This document shows positions 10,001 to 20,503 of a stretch of 64,000 nt of DNA, piece after piece. Numbering within the stretch: position 1 is the first letter of the stretch; each line of letters opens with the position of its first letter. A model generated the notes under the pieces. It was not told where the DNA came from and did not search any database. It was given only the letters and a program-made list of their open reading frames with translations. The translations under genes and the position numbers were made by a program. Origin of the DNA: CAVTJX01 sp963735175 (GTDB lineage Bacteria; Electryoneota; RPQS01); contig CAVTJX010000015.1 in assembly GCA_963735175.1 (NCBI GenBank), positions 124,001 to 188,000 on the forward strand, read 5' to 3'.

Positions 10001-13000
10001 CAATGCCATCGTGGGCGCCACGAGCAGCACGTTACACCGCCCTCGTCACAGGCAGTTACTCCTGCCAGGCCTATTGCGTCAGTGCGGCGAGCTGCGCGGA
10101 CTGCGATTCGGCTTACGCCACGGTGCTCGGCTGCGAGACGCCGGTAACGTTGCCGCTCAGCGAGAATTTCAACGCCACCAGCGATCCGGCGCCCATGCCC
10201 GGCTGCTGGACCTATGCGGATTCGGCCGGCACCAACGCGCACTGGACGACGTCCACAGCCTATGCCCGCAGCGGCCGTTCGGCTTCTATCGCTTACCCGC
10301 TGGTCGGCCAGGGCGCACTGAACGACTGGCTGTTCTCACGCGGATTCAGTTGCACAGCCGGCGACACGGTGATCGTCGACTACTGGTATCGCATGACATC
10401 TACGCCCGGAAGTTACGCGGATCAGATGGAGGTCAAGGCGGGCACCGGCAATAACGTGGCGGCCATGACGATCGCGGTCGATCCGTTGTTCCAGTTCAGC
10501 AACAGCGGATATCTTGAGCGCACACCGCACTTTGTGGCACCGACAACCGGAATCTATTATATTGGTTGGCACGCTCTATCCGGTGAAGACGCCTCGCGCG
10601 GAATCGGGCTGGATGACATTCAAATTTACCGGTTCGGGACTTGCGCTCCGCCAACCGCCGTGACTGTTGAAGCGGCTACCGGCCAGAGTTTTGTGACTTT
10701 GACCTGCAATGTGACCGGCGGATTCGGCGGGTTGCCCCAGTATCGCTGGTACACTGGTTCGAGCTGCGCTACCGGCACTCCCATCCCCGGCGCAACGGCA
10801 AGCACCTATGCGGCCTATGTATCCGGCGTCTATTCATGCAAGGCGTGGTTTGTGGACGCCGTATCGTGCGGCGGTTGTGACAGCGCCGCGGCCACAGTAC
10901 TGCCGGACCCCTGTCTGCCCGGCCTGGTCCTGCCGCCGTATGTCATCCAGGATTTTTCGGGCTCGTCCATGCCTGCCTGTTGGTCTGAAGAAAACGTGAA
11001 CAATGACGGCTATGTCTGGGCAAACGCCGGATCATCGTACGCGGCTTTGAACACGGATCTCAATCCGGCCAACGACTGGCTGATTTCAGCGCCCTATCAA
11101 CTCACCGGCGGCACGCCCTACCAGATCGAGTATCAGCGGTGGTCGGCCGGCGCCGGGAATCCGCAGACAATCGCACTGGCGGCCGGCACCGTGCGTCACA
11201 GCTCGACCATGAACTCGATCGTGCTAGCGCCGTACTCTTTCAACAACACGAGTCCGCTGCGTGACATCGCCGTTTTCACGCCGGCCGCGACCGGCAGCTA
11301 TTACTTCGGAATTCATTGCACGACAACCCCGGCGGGCGGCGGCGTACGCGTAGATGACTTCGTGGTATATCCGCAGGGCGCGTGCAGTCCTCCGACTTCC
11401 GTAACCGTGAATTCAGTGGTGGATCTGGATTCGGCCACGCTGGTGTGCAACGCGGCGGGTGGTTTTGGGGCGGAGTACTCGTACCAGTGGTACAGCGGGG
11501 CCGTATGTGATCCCATGAACGCCATTCCCGGCGCGACGGAGCCGAGTTTCGGAACCACGGTTTCCGGCACCTTTGCCTGCAAAGTTTACATCGGGGACCC
11601 CGAGACTTGCGGTCTGTGCGACAGCGCCACGGCAACGGTCTTTCAGTGCGCCGCTAATCCGGTGACCACGTGGCCCTACATCGAAAGCTTCGAAGGACAT
11701 ATCGTGCCGCTTCTTCCCGACTGCTGGCGGCAACAGGACGTCAACGGCGACGGCCTCGGCTGGGAAGGATCGTGGATCTATCCGCGCACCGGCGCCCGCA
11801 GCGCATTTTGCCAGTTGTCGGCGGCAGGCACCTTCCGCGTCAACGACTGGCTCTTCTCCAAGCCGGTGCATTTCACGGCCGGCGATACCATGGTGGTGGA
11901 ATACTGGTTCCGTCAATATCAGCCGGGCGTATTGGGCGAGATGGAAACCATGGAGGTCCGGGCCGGGTTTGCGCCGCGTGACAACGCCATGGAATTCGAA
12001 ATCGATCCCGAATTCAACTTCGGCAACACCTCGTACGACGAGCACGTGATTCACTTCATCGTCCCCGTAACCGGCAACTACTATTTCGGCTGGCACGGCA
12101 CGAGCGGCATCTGGCTGAACGGAATCCTCGTGGATGACGTGACCATCTATCCGTACGGTTTCTGCACGGCGCCGACGGTCTCGGTTCCGAACGTGACCTT
12201 CCCCGATCAGGTGATCCTTACGGCAACCGCCCTGGGAGGCATCGGAGAACCCATTCAATGCCAGTGGTATAGCGGTACGGTATGCACCCCGGCCACGCTC
12301 ATTGCCGGCGCCACCAGCCCTGTCTATACGACGACCGTGAGCGGGACTTACACGTGCAAGGCGTGGCGGACGAATGCGGAAACCTGCGCCGGATTCGGCT
12401 CCGGCGTGGCCACTGTGCTGGTGCCGCAAGCCGGCGAGACGTGTACGAATCCGATCACGCTTACCCCGCCAGCCAGTGGAACGCAAGCGCTGGTGGCGGG
12501 ATCGACGGCCGAATTCTATCCTTCCTGCACGGTCACTTGCGGCACGGTTACTTCCGGCGGCCCGGACGTCTTCTACTCGCTGACACTGACGGGTCAGCCG
12601 CAGTTCAACTGCCGGCGGATCGCATTCGCGCTGACCGACGGCCACACGGAGGATGCCGGCGATATGCAGTTGATGCTGTTCGAGGGCGCCGGAAATTGCT
12701 GCAGCACGCCGCTGCTCTGCAACGACAACGATCTCGAATTCACGAATCGGCCGGGCTGGGACGTCCTCGCGCAGCATCCGGGCGGGCACAGTTCTTACAT
12801 TGCCGCCGAACTGGAACCGGGCACCTACCTCATCCGGATCGGTTACGCGGGCATGGGCAGCGGCACCTATGCGTTGACGGTCTATGACAATGGATCCTGC
12901 TACGAACCGTGCATCAAGGCAACGAATGTAACGGTGTATCTAAATCCGTCGTCGCCCACTCACGCGTGGTTGAATTTCACCGCGCCATCGGGCGGCAGCT

Positions 13001-13782
13001 ACAAGGTCTACAGCACGGCAATCAAGGGCAACGACGGTGATCCGCGTGACGGCGATCCGCAATGGACGCTGGAGGCCACGCTCCCGGTCGCCGCGGCGGG
13101 CGCGGTGCAGTGGACCGATTCGCGGGTGACGGATGGTTACCGGAATTACGTGGTGATCCACGACTGCCCGATTCTCGGCCGCTGCTGTTACGGCAACCCG
13201 CAAGGGCCATCCTGCACCGACAACGCACAGGCCGAATGCCTGGCATTGAGTGGATCGTGGAATCGCTATGCCCGCTGCGCGACCGATCCGTGTCCGTGGG
13301 TTCAACCGGCGCCCGGTGAATTCTGTCTCGACGCCACGCTGCTCGAAGGGCCGCTGCCGATCATTGCCATGGGTTCGACGACAAACCACGTGAACAATCT
13401 CGATTGGTACGTGGAATTCCCCAACCCGGCGCCGACCCCGGACTGCTGGCAGGTCGATTTCGTCGGCACCTCGAATCTTCAGGGTCCGGACGTGTGGTGG
13501 CAATGGGTTGTGCCGGCCACGGGGCTGTATAATTTCAACACCTGCCCCACGCTCTGGAATGACTGTATCGTGCTGTTCGACTACACGTGCCCCACGCCTC
13601 CCACAGTGGACAATGTCATCTGCGGAAACGACGACGGTGGACCGGGCCGCTGCCAGATGAATCCCGCCTCCGCGTCGCTGCAACAGATCCCGTTAGTTGC
13701 GGGGCAGCACATTCTGATCGATGTCGATGGATTCGCGCCAGCGGATAGTGGCAACTTCACCCTGACTATCTCCGCCGACTAA
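7017..13782 (+). CDS. Giant secreted repeat protein with choice-of-anchor-J/cleaved-adhesin modules (frame broken by four single-base shifts)
   Basis: Reconstructed as one protein of about 2250 residues. ATG 7017 opens a signal peptide (MFRSVILFGGLVLAACLIGG). Then come a nidogen-like N-terminal domain (about 7180-7850, GFSFPFYG, LSTNGTITFC), a short Ig-like part, and five copies of a module near 8630, 9390, 10150, 10925 and 11660. Each copy has a PGCWT-like start, NDWLFS, and a YYFGWH-VDDIxIY end, plus a Cys-containing Ig-like linker (QYQWY, YSCKA, CDSA). Two pre-peptidase-C-like regions follow (about 12440-12880 and 13300-13782). Frame jumps lie near 7119, 8143, 8876 and 10032; each is cured by removing one base in CCC, GGG, CCCC and TT. 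The repeats continue across every jump, so I read sequence error, not decay. No C-terminal sorting signal is seen. Likely cell-surface or extracellular; substrate unknown. Confidence 0.8.
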
Positions 13783-13837
13783 TCGGGTAGCCATCGCCGC
13801 AATTGTGTCTGGTCGCTCTTCAGCGACGGCAATCACG

Positions 13838-13870
13838 CAGAGCCGACTCGGAATTTCCGAGTCGGCTCTG
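13838..13870 (+). terminator. Long hairpin after the giant repeat protein gene
   Basis: Perfect 15-bp stem (13838-13852 with 13856-13870, CAGAGCCGACTCGGA on the left) and a 3-base loop, 55 bases after the stop. It lacks a clear T tract, so termination strength is uncertain; processing or transcript stabilisation is also possible. Confidence 0.6.
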
Positions 13871-13926
13871 TCGATACGGTTGGTTCTGCACAGACGAAAA
13901 ATTGTCCATGCGCACTTTTAGAGATC

Positions 13927-13955
13927 TTGACTCTTGATGCGCAACATGCTATCTT
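13927..13955 (+). promoter_or_regulatory. Sigma70-like promoter for the cysteine synthase gene
   Basis: TTGACT at 13927-13932 and TATCTT at 13950-13955 with a 17-base spacer, about 90 bases before the ATG at 14047. Confidence 0.55.
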
Positions 13956-14046
13956 GCAGTGATGCGGGCGCAATCACTTTACGCCGCGCGCCGCGCAGCG
14001 GCAACGGTCAATATTGTGGCGATGAACATCATAACGGGACGGCATT

Positions 14047-15132
14047 ATGGACAAGACGGATGACGCGAATCGAGTCCCCCTCCGGCGGATCGAGTCCGAA
14101 GATAATTCTCCAGCGGCGCGGTTGAAGGCGCTGCATAACGTGATCGGCAATACGCCGCTGCTGGCGATTCACTTTCGCTTTCGCGGCGAGCCCAGGATCC
14201 TGTACGCCAAGGCAGAAAACCAGAACATGACGGGCAGCATCAAGGACCGGATGGCGCTGTCGATTCTGAAGGAAGCTTATGCTCTCGGCCGGATTCAATC
14301 CGGCGACCGGATCGCGGAAGCGACCAGCGGTAATACCGGAATCGCATTCGCGGCGCTGGGCCGGTCGCTCGGCCATCCGGTATCGATTTTCATGCCCGAT
14401 TGGATGAGCCAGGAGCGAGTCATTCTTATTCGCAGTTTTGGGGCGACCATCGTGCCGGTGTCGCGGGCGCAGGGCGGATTCGTCGGGTGCGTACAAATGG
14501 CGGAGGACCTGGCGCGATCCGAACCGCACGTTTTTCTTCCGCATCAGTACGCCAACACCGCCAACGCGCTCGCGCACGAAGAGACGACCGCTCCGGAAAT
14601 CTGGGAGCAATTGCAATCACGGGGATTGACGCCGGACGCCTTCGTGGCGGGAGTCGGCACGGGCGGGACGATCATGGGGACCGGGCGCGGTTTGAAATTG
14701 CGGCGACCGGAGATTCGCGTGCATCCCGTCGAAGCGGCGGAGTCGCCGACGCTGCGCACCGGCCACAAGATCGGCCAGCATCGTATTCAGGGCATGTCGG
14801 ATGAGTTCATTCCCGCCAACATCCGCCTCGAGACGCTGGACGCGATTCAGGACGTGAGCGATGGCGACGCCATCATCATGGCCCAGAAATTGTCCGTGGA
14901 GTTGGGTCTGGGCGTCGGAATATCATCGGGCGCAAACTTTGTCGGAGCGCTCAAGGTACAAAACGAGATGGGCGGTGATGCCATCGTCTGCACCGTGTTT
15001 GCGGACGACAATAAGAAATACCTGAGCAGCCCGTTGTTTCACGAGGAACCCGTCAAAGCTCATTACCTGGCCCCCGACGTGGAACTGCTGAGTTTCACGG
15101 CCATCCGGCGGGCGCACCTGATTCAGCCGTAA
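14047..15132 (+). CDS. Cysteine synthase-type PLP enzyme (beta-replacing family)
   Basis: PLP-dependent enzyme of the cysteine synthase/cystathionine beta-synthase fold, expected to make L-cysteine from an activated serine and sulfide. The PLP lysine is Lys66 in NMTGSIKDR, followed by the substrate loop TSGNTGIAF and the phosphate-binding glycine loop GVGTGGTIMGTG. The N-terminal IGNTPLL motif is present, as is the late GISSGAN. At 361 residues it is slightly longer than typical CysK (about 310), with 25 extra residues at the N-terminus and 30 at the C-terminus. It is monocistronic, with its own promoter and a terminator shared with the convergent TrmB-type gene. The sulfur donor and exact substrate cannot be fixed, so no symbol is given. 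Confidence 0.9.
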   Translation: MDKTDDANRVPLRRIESEDNSPAARLKALHNVIGNTPLLAIHFRFRGEPRILYAKAENQNMTGSIKDRMALSILKEAYALGRIQSGDRIAEATSGNTGIAFAALGRSLGHPVSIFMPDWMSQERVILIRSFGATIVPVSRAQGGFVGCVQMAEDLARSEPHVFLPHQYANTANALAHEETTAPEIWEQLQSRGLTPDAFVAGVGTGGTIMGTGRGLKLRRPEIRVHPVEAAESPTLRTGHKIGQHRIQGMSDEFIPANIRLETLDAIQDVSDGDAIIMAQKLSVELGLGVGISSGANFVGALKVQNEMGGDAIVCTVFADDNKKYLSSPLFHEEPVKAHYLAPDVELLSFTAIRRAHLIQP

Positions 15133-15206
15133 ATCCCCTGCCACACCTCAGGAAAGATCATGCCTTACCGGCTTCCGCACATCCGGTAATGCCGGCTGAT
15201 TGAAAG

Positions 15207-15233
15207 CAAAAGAGCCCCGCAAGGGCTCTTTTG
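15207..15233. terminator. Bidirectional terminator between cysteine synthase and TrmB-type genes
   Basis: 11-bp stem CAAAAGAGCCC/GGGCTCTTTTG with loop CGCAA. The A and T tracts at the two ends allow it to serve both convergent genes. Confidence 0.85.
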
Positions 15234-15256
15234 TCGATGGAGTGGAGTGGACAGGA

Positions 15257-16141
15257 TCAGGCGGGCGGAGCAGACGGAATCTCTTTCGTCGCGGCATCCA
15301 GTTCCGCCGTGACGCCCGTGCGCAGGAAATCCGCGAGGGGCGTGCTCATGCGCCAGTAGAACTCGAAGCAGGCGGCAAAAGCCATGGCGATCCCGCGGTT
15401 GTCGATTAAAATCGCCGTGATCCGCTGCGGAAAGGCTTCGTCGATGAATCCGAAATAGCTCACGCGGCGATCAAAGATCGTGAGTTTGATGGACAAATCC
15501 GGGTAGACGCGCGCGTCCTCTCCGGCCTCCACGCAAGGCAGGACTTCCGTCCGCAAGCGCTCGGCGTCCAGCATTTCGTCGGCCTGGTAGATGCCCCGGT
15601 AGCGAACCCCACGGTTTAAGGCGTTCAACTCGGCTTTGATGATCTGTTCCGGATCGCTGCCGTTGCCGGGATTGATATAGGGCGCTTTAACGAATGTGAG
15701 AACTTCCGATTCGGCGTTGGTGCGGAGTTCATCCCACAGACGGAGAATTTGCGTCGGGTTCTGTAGAAACGTGAAGTAATCCTTCGCACTTTTCTCCCGG
15801 TATGACGCATTGAAGAGTGACGTCAACCGTTGTTCAAGTTGATTGCCGATTCGTTCGCACTGGTCCATTTCCCGGCTGCGTTGCATCAGCAGATGCTGCA
15901 CAACTTCATCGGGACGAATCGCTTCGTACAACTTCTTCTTTTGCACCGGACGTTCGATGATGAAGCCGAGTTGCAACAGGCTGTGCAGCGTTTCGTAGAT
16001 TTTCGAACGCTGGATGGACGTAATGGACTGTATTTCGAGGGGGAGTGTCGGACCCTGACTCACCAATGCCAGATAGACCTTCGACTCCCGTTCGGTTAAT
16101 CCCAAGTGTTGCAGTTCCTTAAGATCCACTTCCCGTTGCAT
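15257..16141 (-). CDS. TrmB-family transcriptional regulator
   Basis: 294-residue protein. The N-terminal winged helix (about residues 6-75) has the TrmB signature LGLTERESKVYLALVSQG and a recognition helix around IQRSKIYETLHSLLQLGF. A predicted coiled-coil linker follows (about 85-115), then a C-terminal sensing domain (about 120-270) of the type that reads sugars or other ligands in TrmB relatives. The start ATG at 16141 has only a weak ribosome site, but the helix-turn-helix begins right after it. It is convergent with cysteine synthase. The ligand and targets cannot be told from the sequence. Confidence 0.88.
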   Translation of the reverse strand: MQREVDLKELQHLGLTERESKVYLALVSQGPTLPLEIQSITSIQRSKIYETLHSLLQLGFIIERPVQKKKLYEAIRPDEVVQHLLMQRSREMDQCERIGNQLEQRLTSLFNASYREKSAKDYFTFLQNPTQILRLWDELRTNAESEVLTFVKAPYINPGNGSDPEQIIKAELNALNRGVRYRGIYQADEMLDAERLRTEVLPCVEAGEDARVYPDLSIKLTIFDRRVSYFGFIDEAFPQRITAILIDNRGIAMAFAACFEFYWRMSTPLADFLRTGVTAELDAATKEIPSAPPA

Positions 16142-17072
16142 TTGGCACCATCACTTTTATACATTCCGTTGATCGACAGGTCTCCACTTCAGGTTTGCAG
16201 CCGTCGCGGCAGGGAGCACCTGAAGCGAATAGCCCATGAGATTAAGATAGGAGAATCGCACTTCGCTGTCAAGTGGGTTTCGGAACCTTCTCATCGAATT
16301 GTCTGGGGTGGGGTACTTTCGTTATCCGTTGGGGCATGGTTAGCCCATGAAAACACAAGAGTTTTTGATCCCCCATCCGGGGGGAAAGAGTGGTTCATGA
16401 GGAGACGAAAAGGGGTCAAAACGGGGTTAAACCTCCGAATCTATATCCCGTCGGGGGTATCTTCACCATGATCAAGTTCAAATCATTGTTATTCGATACT
16501 CTTATCGGTAAATCCCGGAGGCCGGCTCCTGCCGAATATCTGAGAAGGCGCTATTGACTTCGGGGGATTGCGTTCCTTATAATTGTACGTGCGCAAGATA
16601 AAAAAAGAACGGTCAGGAGGCACAGGCCGGAGATCCGAATTTCGAAGTGAACTGAGGCTGTTTTTCAGCCACGCCGGACGCGCCGAATGAGGCTAAGAGT
16701 GCATTAGCGGTTTGAAAGCGGAGTAATTCGCTGTCGCCCGCGTGATCACGATGCATGTTTTCGGTGAATTCATCTCTAAATTATTTCATTCTATGACCGG
16801 CTTGTGAGTTTCCGTTGAACTATCACCGAGAGCGCTGAATATCCGGCAGGACGATGAATTCCCTGAGATAGAACGCTGTTCAAACGGATTATGGAATCGG
16901 AATACTGACTCCGGTGTTGTGTTCAGGCTATCAGTGATTTAAGAGAATCGCCTTTTTTTTGCACTTTTGTCGTACTATAGTTATTAGAATTTTTATGAGA
17001 ATTCTGCGCATTGGAACGCATGGAGTGATTAAAACCGAGGCTGCGGCCTCGCATGGTTCAGGAGGAGCCTGC
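16142..17072. other. 930-base intergenic region with a strong promoter and long leader
   Basis: No gene is convincing here. It holds a near-consensus promoter (16554-16583) about 490 bases before the next start, and a T-rich stretch near 16955. The leader between promoter and ATG has several short inverted repeats but matches no riboswitch I can recognise. Confidence 0.5.
16554..16583 (+). promoter_or_regulatory. Near-consensus sigma70 promoter
   Basis: TTGACT at 16554-16559 and a perfect TATAAT at 16578-16583 with an 18-base spacer. The first downstream gene is the secreted protein at 17073, implying a leader of about 480 bases unless a small RNA is made. Confidence 0.6.
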
Positions 17073-20000
17073 ATGAAACACGCTGGAATTTTATGTCTAC
17101 TGCTCGCAGCCTGTAGCAGTTTGCTATGGGCTCAGGCCGGTACGGAGCCGTGGTCCGCACCGCTGGTCTGGAATGAAACCGCCGCCGCAACAACCACACT
17201 TGAAACGGAAATCGCCGCGGTTTCGGCGCAGATCGAAGCGCTGCAATTGGTGGGGGAAACGCCATCCGCGGAGTTGCAGTCCCGGTTGATCGAACTGGAA
17301 CGGGCGGATTTCGCGCGCCGTCATGATGTCTCCAGCCTTGATCAGGGCGCGGAGACCTGCTCCGGCGCCACCGTCATTCCGGCGAGCGACAATGTCGCTT
17401 TCTGCGAAGTGGGCCTGATGGGCAGCACCACCGATTGTGCTCTGGTGGGCAGCCCCACGGCCTTTTACACGTACAAGGATGTGTTCTACTCGTTCACTCC
17501 GACAGTGACGGGCAATTACCTGCTCAGTTGCTGTGGCAGCATTGGAGACTTGCAGATACTTGTCTGGACAGGCACCTGTTGCGCCGGGACATTCCCTGCC
17601 GCTACCTACCGCGATGACGCGACCTGCGCCGGCGGTGATCCGCGCAAGCAGATGGCCTTGACGGCCGGGACGACGTACTACATTGAACTCGGCTACAAGA
17701 CCGATGCGACGCCGGACGCTTACCAGTTCCATCTGTCGGGTCCGATCCCCGCGACACCCGCCGTTCCCGCCAATGACGTATGCACAGGCGCGATCCCGGT
17801 GGCTATTGGAGCCTCGATCGACGGGTCGAGTCTGGGCGCCACGGATGACACAGGGCTGCCCACGTGCGTCGCCGCGGGCTTGTTCAACGGCGTCTGGTAC
17901 AGCATCGTTGGCGATGGCCGCACATTGACGGCTTCGACGGCCGGCACGTGCACGAATTTCAATACCTACCTCAAGGTGTACCGGGGCACCTGCGCTGCAC
18001 TGGCTTGCGCGGGCGCTTTAGATAACATCTCGCCGGACATTTCGGCATCTGCCGTGAGCTGGTGCGCCGATCCCGGCATGACCTACTACATCGGCATCGG
18101 GTCCACGGCCACCGGCGTGATCAATCAGGGCAACTTTGCGCTTTCGATCGCCGCCGGCGACATTTGCTCCTGCGATGCGTTCCCGCTTTGTGGGACTCCG
18201 ACGGAGACCGAGCCGAACCACGCTTCGCCCATCAATTGTACCACGTTCGATGCCATCGAACTGACCTGCGGCGCGGCTATCTATGCCCGCCACTGCCCGG
18301 AACCGGATTCTGACTATTACAAGATCACCGTCCCGGCGGGCCAGTCCATGACGATTGCCCTGTATGACGGGGCTGCCTGTGCGACAAATCCGCCGACGAA
18401 GGTTTTCAGCCGGTTGTACACGAGCGCCTGCGCGACGTCGGGCGCGGCGACGGCTGCGAACAAGGTCATCAACAATATCGCGGGCTCCACCGATGTGACG
18501 CAGTACATTCTGGTACTGGACGCCGTACCGGCTTCACCCATCAACCGCTCGACATACAAGCTCGTGGCAACCTGTGTGGGTGTGCCCACCAACGATCTGT
18601 GCGCCAACGCGCAGGCCGTAGCGATTCCTTCCTCGACTAATGGCACCACGGTTTACGGCACCACCGACGTGGTCCCCAGTTGTTTCAGCACTCCGGCGCA
18701 GCCGGGAGTGTGGTATAAGTTGACCGGCAATGGCCACACGCTGGTGGCGGACGCCTGTGTGACTTCGTTTGATAATCGAATCATCGTCTTCTCCGGCCCG
18801 GACTGCGACAATCTCACCTGTCACGGCGGCGATGACGCGTCTTGTGGCGGCAACGGCGCGAAGTACACGTTCTGCACGGTGCCGGGCGAGACCTACTGGA
18901 TCCTCGTCTACGGATCGACGTTCACCACGGGAACTTTTACGCTGGGAATTACCGATCTCGGAGTTTGCGCTCAAAATGACAAGTGTTCCGGCGCCGTTGC
19001 GGTCGCCATTCCATCCGCGACTCCGGGAACCACGGTCGGGTATTCACGCGACAATGCCCCGACGTGCTTCATGACACCGAGCACGGAAGGCGTTTGGTAT
19101 ACCGTGGTCGGCAACGGCGGGATGCTCACCGCCGATCTCTGCGCCGATTGGGCCAATTTCGACAGTCGCATGGCCGTCTACAGCGGCGCGTGCGACAATC
19201 TCATCTGCGTCGGAGGCAATGACAATGGCGGTTGTTCGGAGCTATCGGCCGCGAGCGTGACTTGGTGCAGCGAGGCCGGTGTGAACTATTGGATCCTCGT
19301 TTACGGCTATGCCGGTTTCACCGGCGCGTTCACGCTGACGGTGGCGCCGAGTACCACTCCAGACTGCCCGAATGTGGCGCTGCCCGGACAGTATGCCATC
19401 GGCCCGTGCCTCGGATCGGTTGCGGATAACGGCACCGTCGTGAAGACGATTCATGTCCCGCTGCGGTATCACATCACGGATCTCGACGCCCGTATTAATC
19501 TGACGCATTCGAATGTCAGTGACCTTAGTCTGCTCCTCGTGACGCCGTGGCTGGATACTCTCGAATTGACTTCCAACAACGGCGACGGTGGCGACAATTA
19601 CGTCAACACAGTGTTTGATGACGAAGCGCCGGGTTTGATCACCGCTGGCGCGGCCCCCTTCACCGGCCGATTTGTCCCCGAGGCATTGCTTTCCGCGGCG
19701 GATGGATATGACGCGCGCGGCGACTGGCAGTTTGTGATTTCCGACGGCCTCGCAACTAACGGCGGAAATATCTACTGCCTGAGCCTCGAATTCTCGCACG
19801 ACTACATCCTCGCGGTGCAATTAGCGGCCGGTTTCGTAGCGACTCCGGGCGACGGCAGCGTCTCGCTGACCTGGGCTACGGCCTCGGAATCCGAGAATGC
19901 CCGGTTCGAAATCGTGCGCGATGGCGCGGTTGTGGCTACGCGGAATGGTCAGGGCACCAGCAGCGCCCGCACCGACTATAGCTGGACCGATGAAGGCCTC

Positions 20001-20372
20001 TCCAATGGCCGTACTTACAGCTACAGCCTGGTGTCACTGGATCTGCAGGGCCAGCGGTCCACCATCGCGACGGCCAATGCCACGCCGCTGGCGGACGCCG
20101 GCACAGTGACGGCTTATGCACTGCGGCAGAACTATCCGAATCCCTTCAACCCCACCACCACGATCGGTTTCGATCTGCTGGAGAGCGGATTCGTGAGCCT
20201 GAAGGTCTACAACCTGATGGGCCAGAATGTGATGACGCTGGTGAACGGCACGATGACCACCGGCCGGCACTCGGTAGCGCTGGACGCCGCCAGTCTGTCG
20301 TCGGGCATCTACCTCTACCGCATCGAAGCGAATGGCTTCAGCGCCGAAAAGAAGATGCTGCTCATGAAGTAG
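17073..20372 (+). CDS. Secreted protein with Cys-rich repeats, P-domain and T9SS-like C-terminal sorting domain
   Basis: 1099-residue exported protein. ATG 17073 is chosen because AGGAGG lies 7 bases upstream and a signal peptide follows (MKHAGILCLLLAACSSLLWA); the frame itself is open from 16959. After a short coiled segment come pre-peptidase-C-like regions and three clear repeats beginning NDVCTGAIPVAI (residue about 234), NDLCANAQAVAI (507) and NDKCSGAVAVAI (635), each with a GVWY/PTC-type core. Residues about 766-910 match a proprotein-convertase P-domain (DLDARINLTHS, DLSLLLVTP, GDWQFVISD). A fibronectin-III-like domain follows (about 913-1006), then a C-terminal domain starting YALRQNYPNPFNP, the hallmark of type IX sorting or FlgD-like tails in the FCB group. 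No protease catalytic motif is seen. A terminator follows. Confidence 0.88.
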   Translation: MKHAGILCLLLAACSSLLWAQAGTEPWSAPLVWNETAAATTTLETEIAAVSAQIEALQLVGETPSAELQSRLIELERADFARRHDVSSLDQGAETCSGATVIPASDNVAFCEVGLMGSTTDCALVGSPTAFYTYKDVFYSFTPTVTGNYLLSCCGSIGDLQILVWTGTCCAGTFPAATYRDDATCAGGDPRKQMALTAGTTYYIELGYKTDATPDAYQFHLSGPIPATPAVPANDVCTGAIPVAIGASIDGSSLGATDDTGLPTCVAAGLFNGVWYSIVGDGRTLTASTAGTCTNFNTYLKVYRGTCAALACAGALDNISPDISASAVSWCADPGMTYYIGIGSTATGVINQGNFALSIAAGDICSCDAFPLCGTPTETEPNHASPINCTTFDAIELTCGAAIYARHCPEPDSDYYKITVPAGQSMTIALYDGAACATNPPTKVFSRLYTSACATSGAATAANKVINNIAGSTDVTQYILVLDAVPASPINRSTYKLVATCVGVPTNDLCANAQAVAIPSSTNGTTVYGTTDVVPSCFSTPAQPGVWYKLTGNGHTLVADACVTSFDNRIIVFSGPDCDNLTCHGGDDASCGGNGAKYTFCTVPGETYWILVYGSTFTTGTFTLGITDLGVCAQNDKCSGAVAVAIPSATPGTTVGYSRDNAPTCFMTPSTEGVWYTVVGNGGMLTADLCADWANFDSRMAVYSGACDNLICVGGNDNGGCSELSAASVTWCSEAGVNYWILVYGYAGFTGAFTLTVAPSTTPDCPNVALPGQYAIGPCLGSVADNGTVVKTIHVPLRYHITDLDARINLTHSNVSDLSLLLVTPWLDTLELTSNNGDGGDNYVNTVFDDEAPGLITAGAAPFTGRFVPEALLSAADGYDARGDWQFVISDGLATNGGNIYCLSLEFSHDYILAVQLAAGFVATPGDGSVSLTWATASESENARFEIVRDGAVVATRNGQGTSSARTDYSWTDEGLSNGRTYSYSLVSLDLQGQRSTIATANATPLADAGTVTAYALRQNYPNPFNPTTTIGFDLLESGFVSLKVYNLMGQNVMTLVNGTMTTGRHSVALDAASLSSGIYLYRIEANGFSAEKKMLLMK

Positions 20373-20392
20373 CCTTTTCCCCACTCCAGAAG

Positions 20393-20424
20393 AAACAGGC
20401 TCCCCGGCAACGGGGAGCCTGTTT
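20393..20424 (+). terminator. Intrinsic terminator after the P-domain protein
   Basis: 14-bp stem AAACAGGCTCCCCG paired with its complement across a GCAA tetraloop, ending in GTTTTA. Located 20 bases after the stop. Confidence 0.85.
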
Positions 20425-20503
20425 TATGAGCGACCGGCAACGCGAGTCCTGTGACGAAGCGCCTTCGATCATCCCGGGCTGTGCAGCGTTTTCGCTGCGC
20501 GGT

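Noticed and set aside
11413..12789. 458-codon minus-strand frame
   Set aside because: Antisense shadow of the repeat modules of the giant secreted protein.
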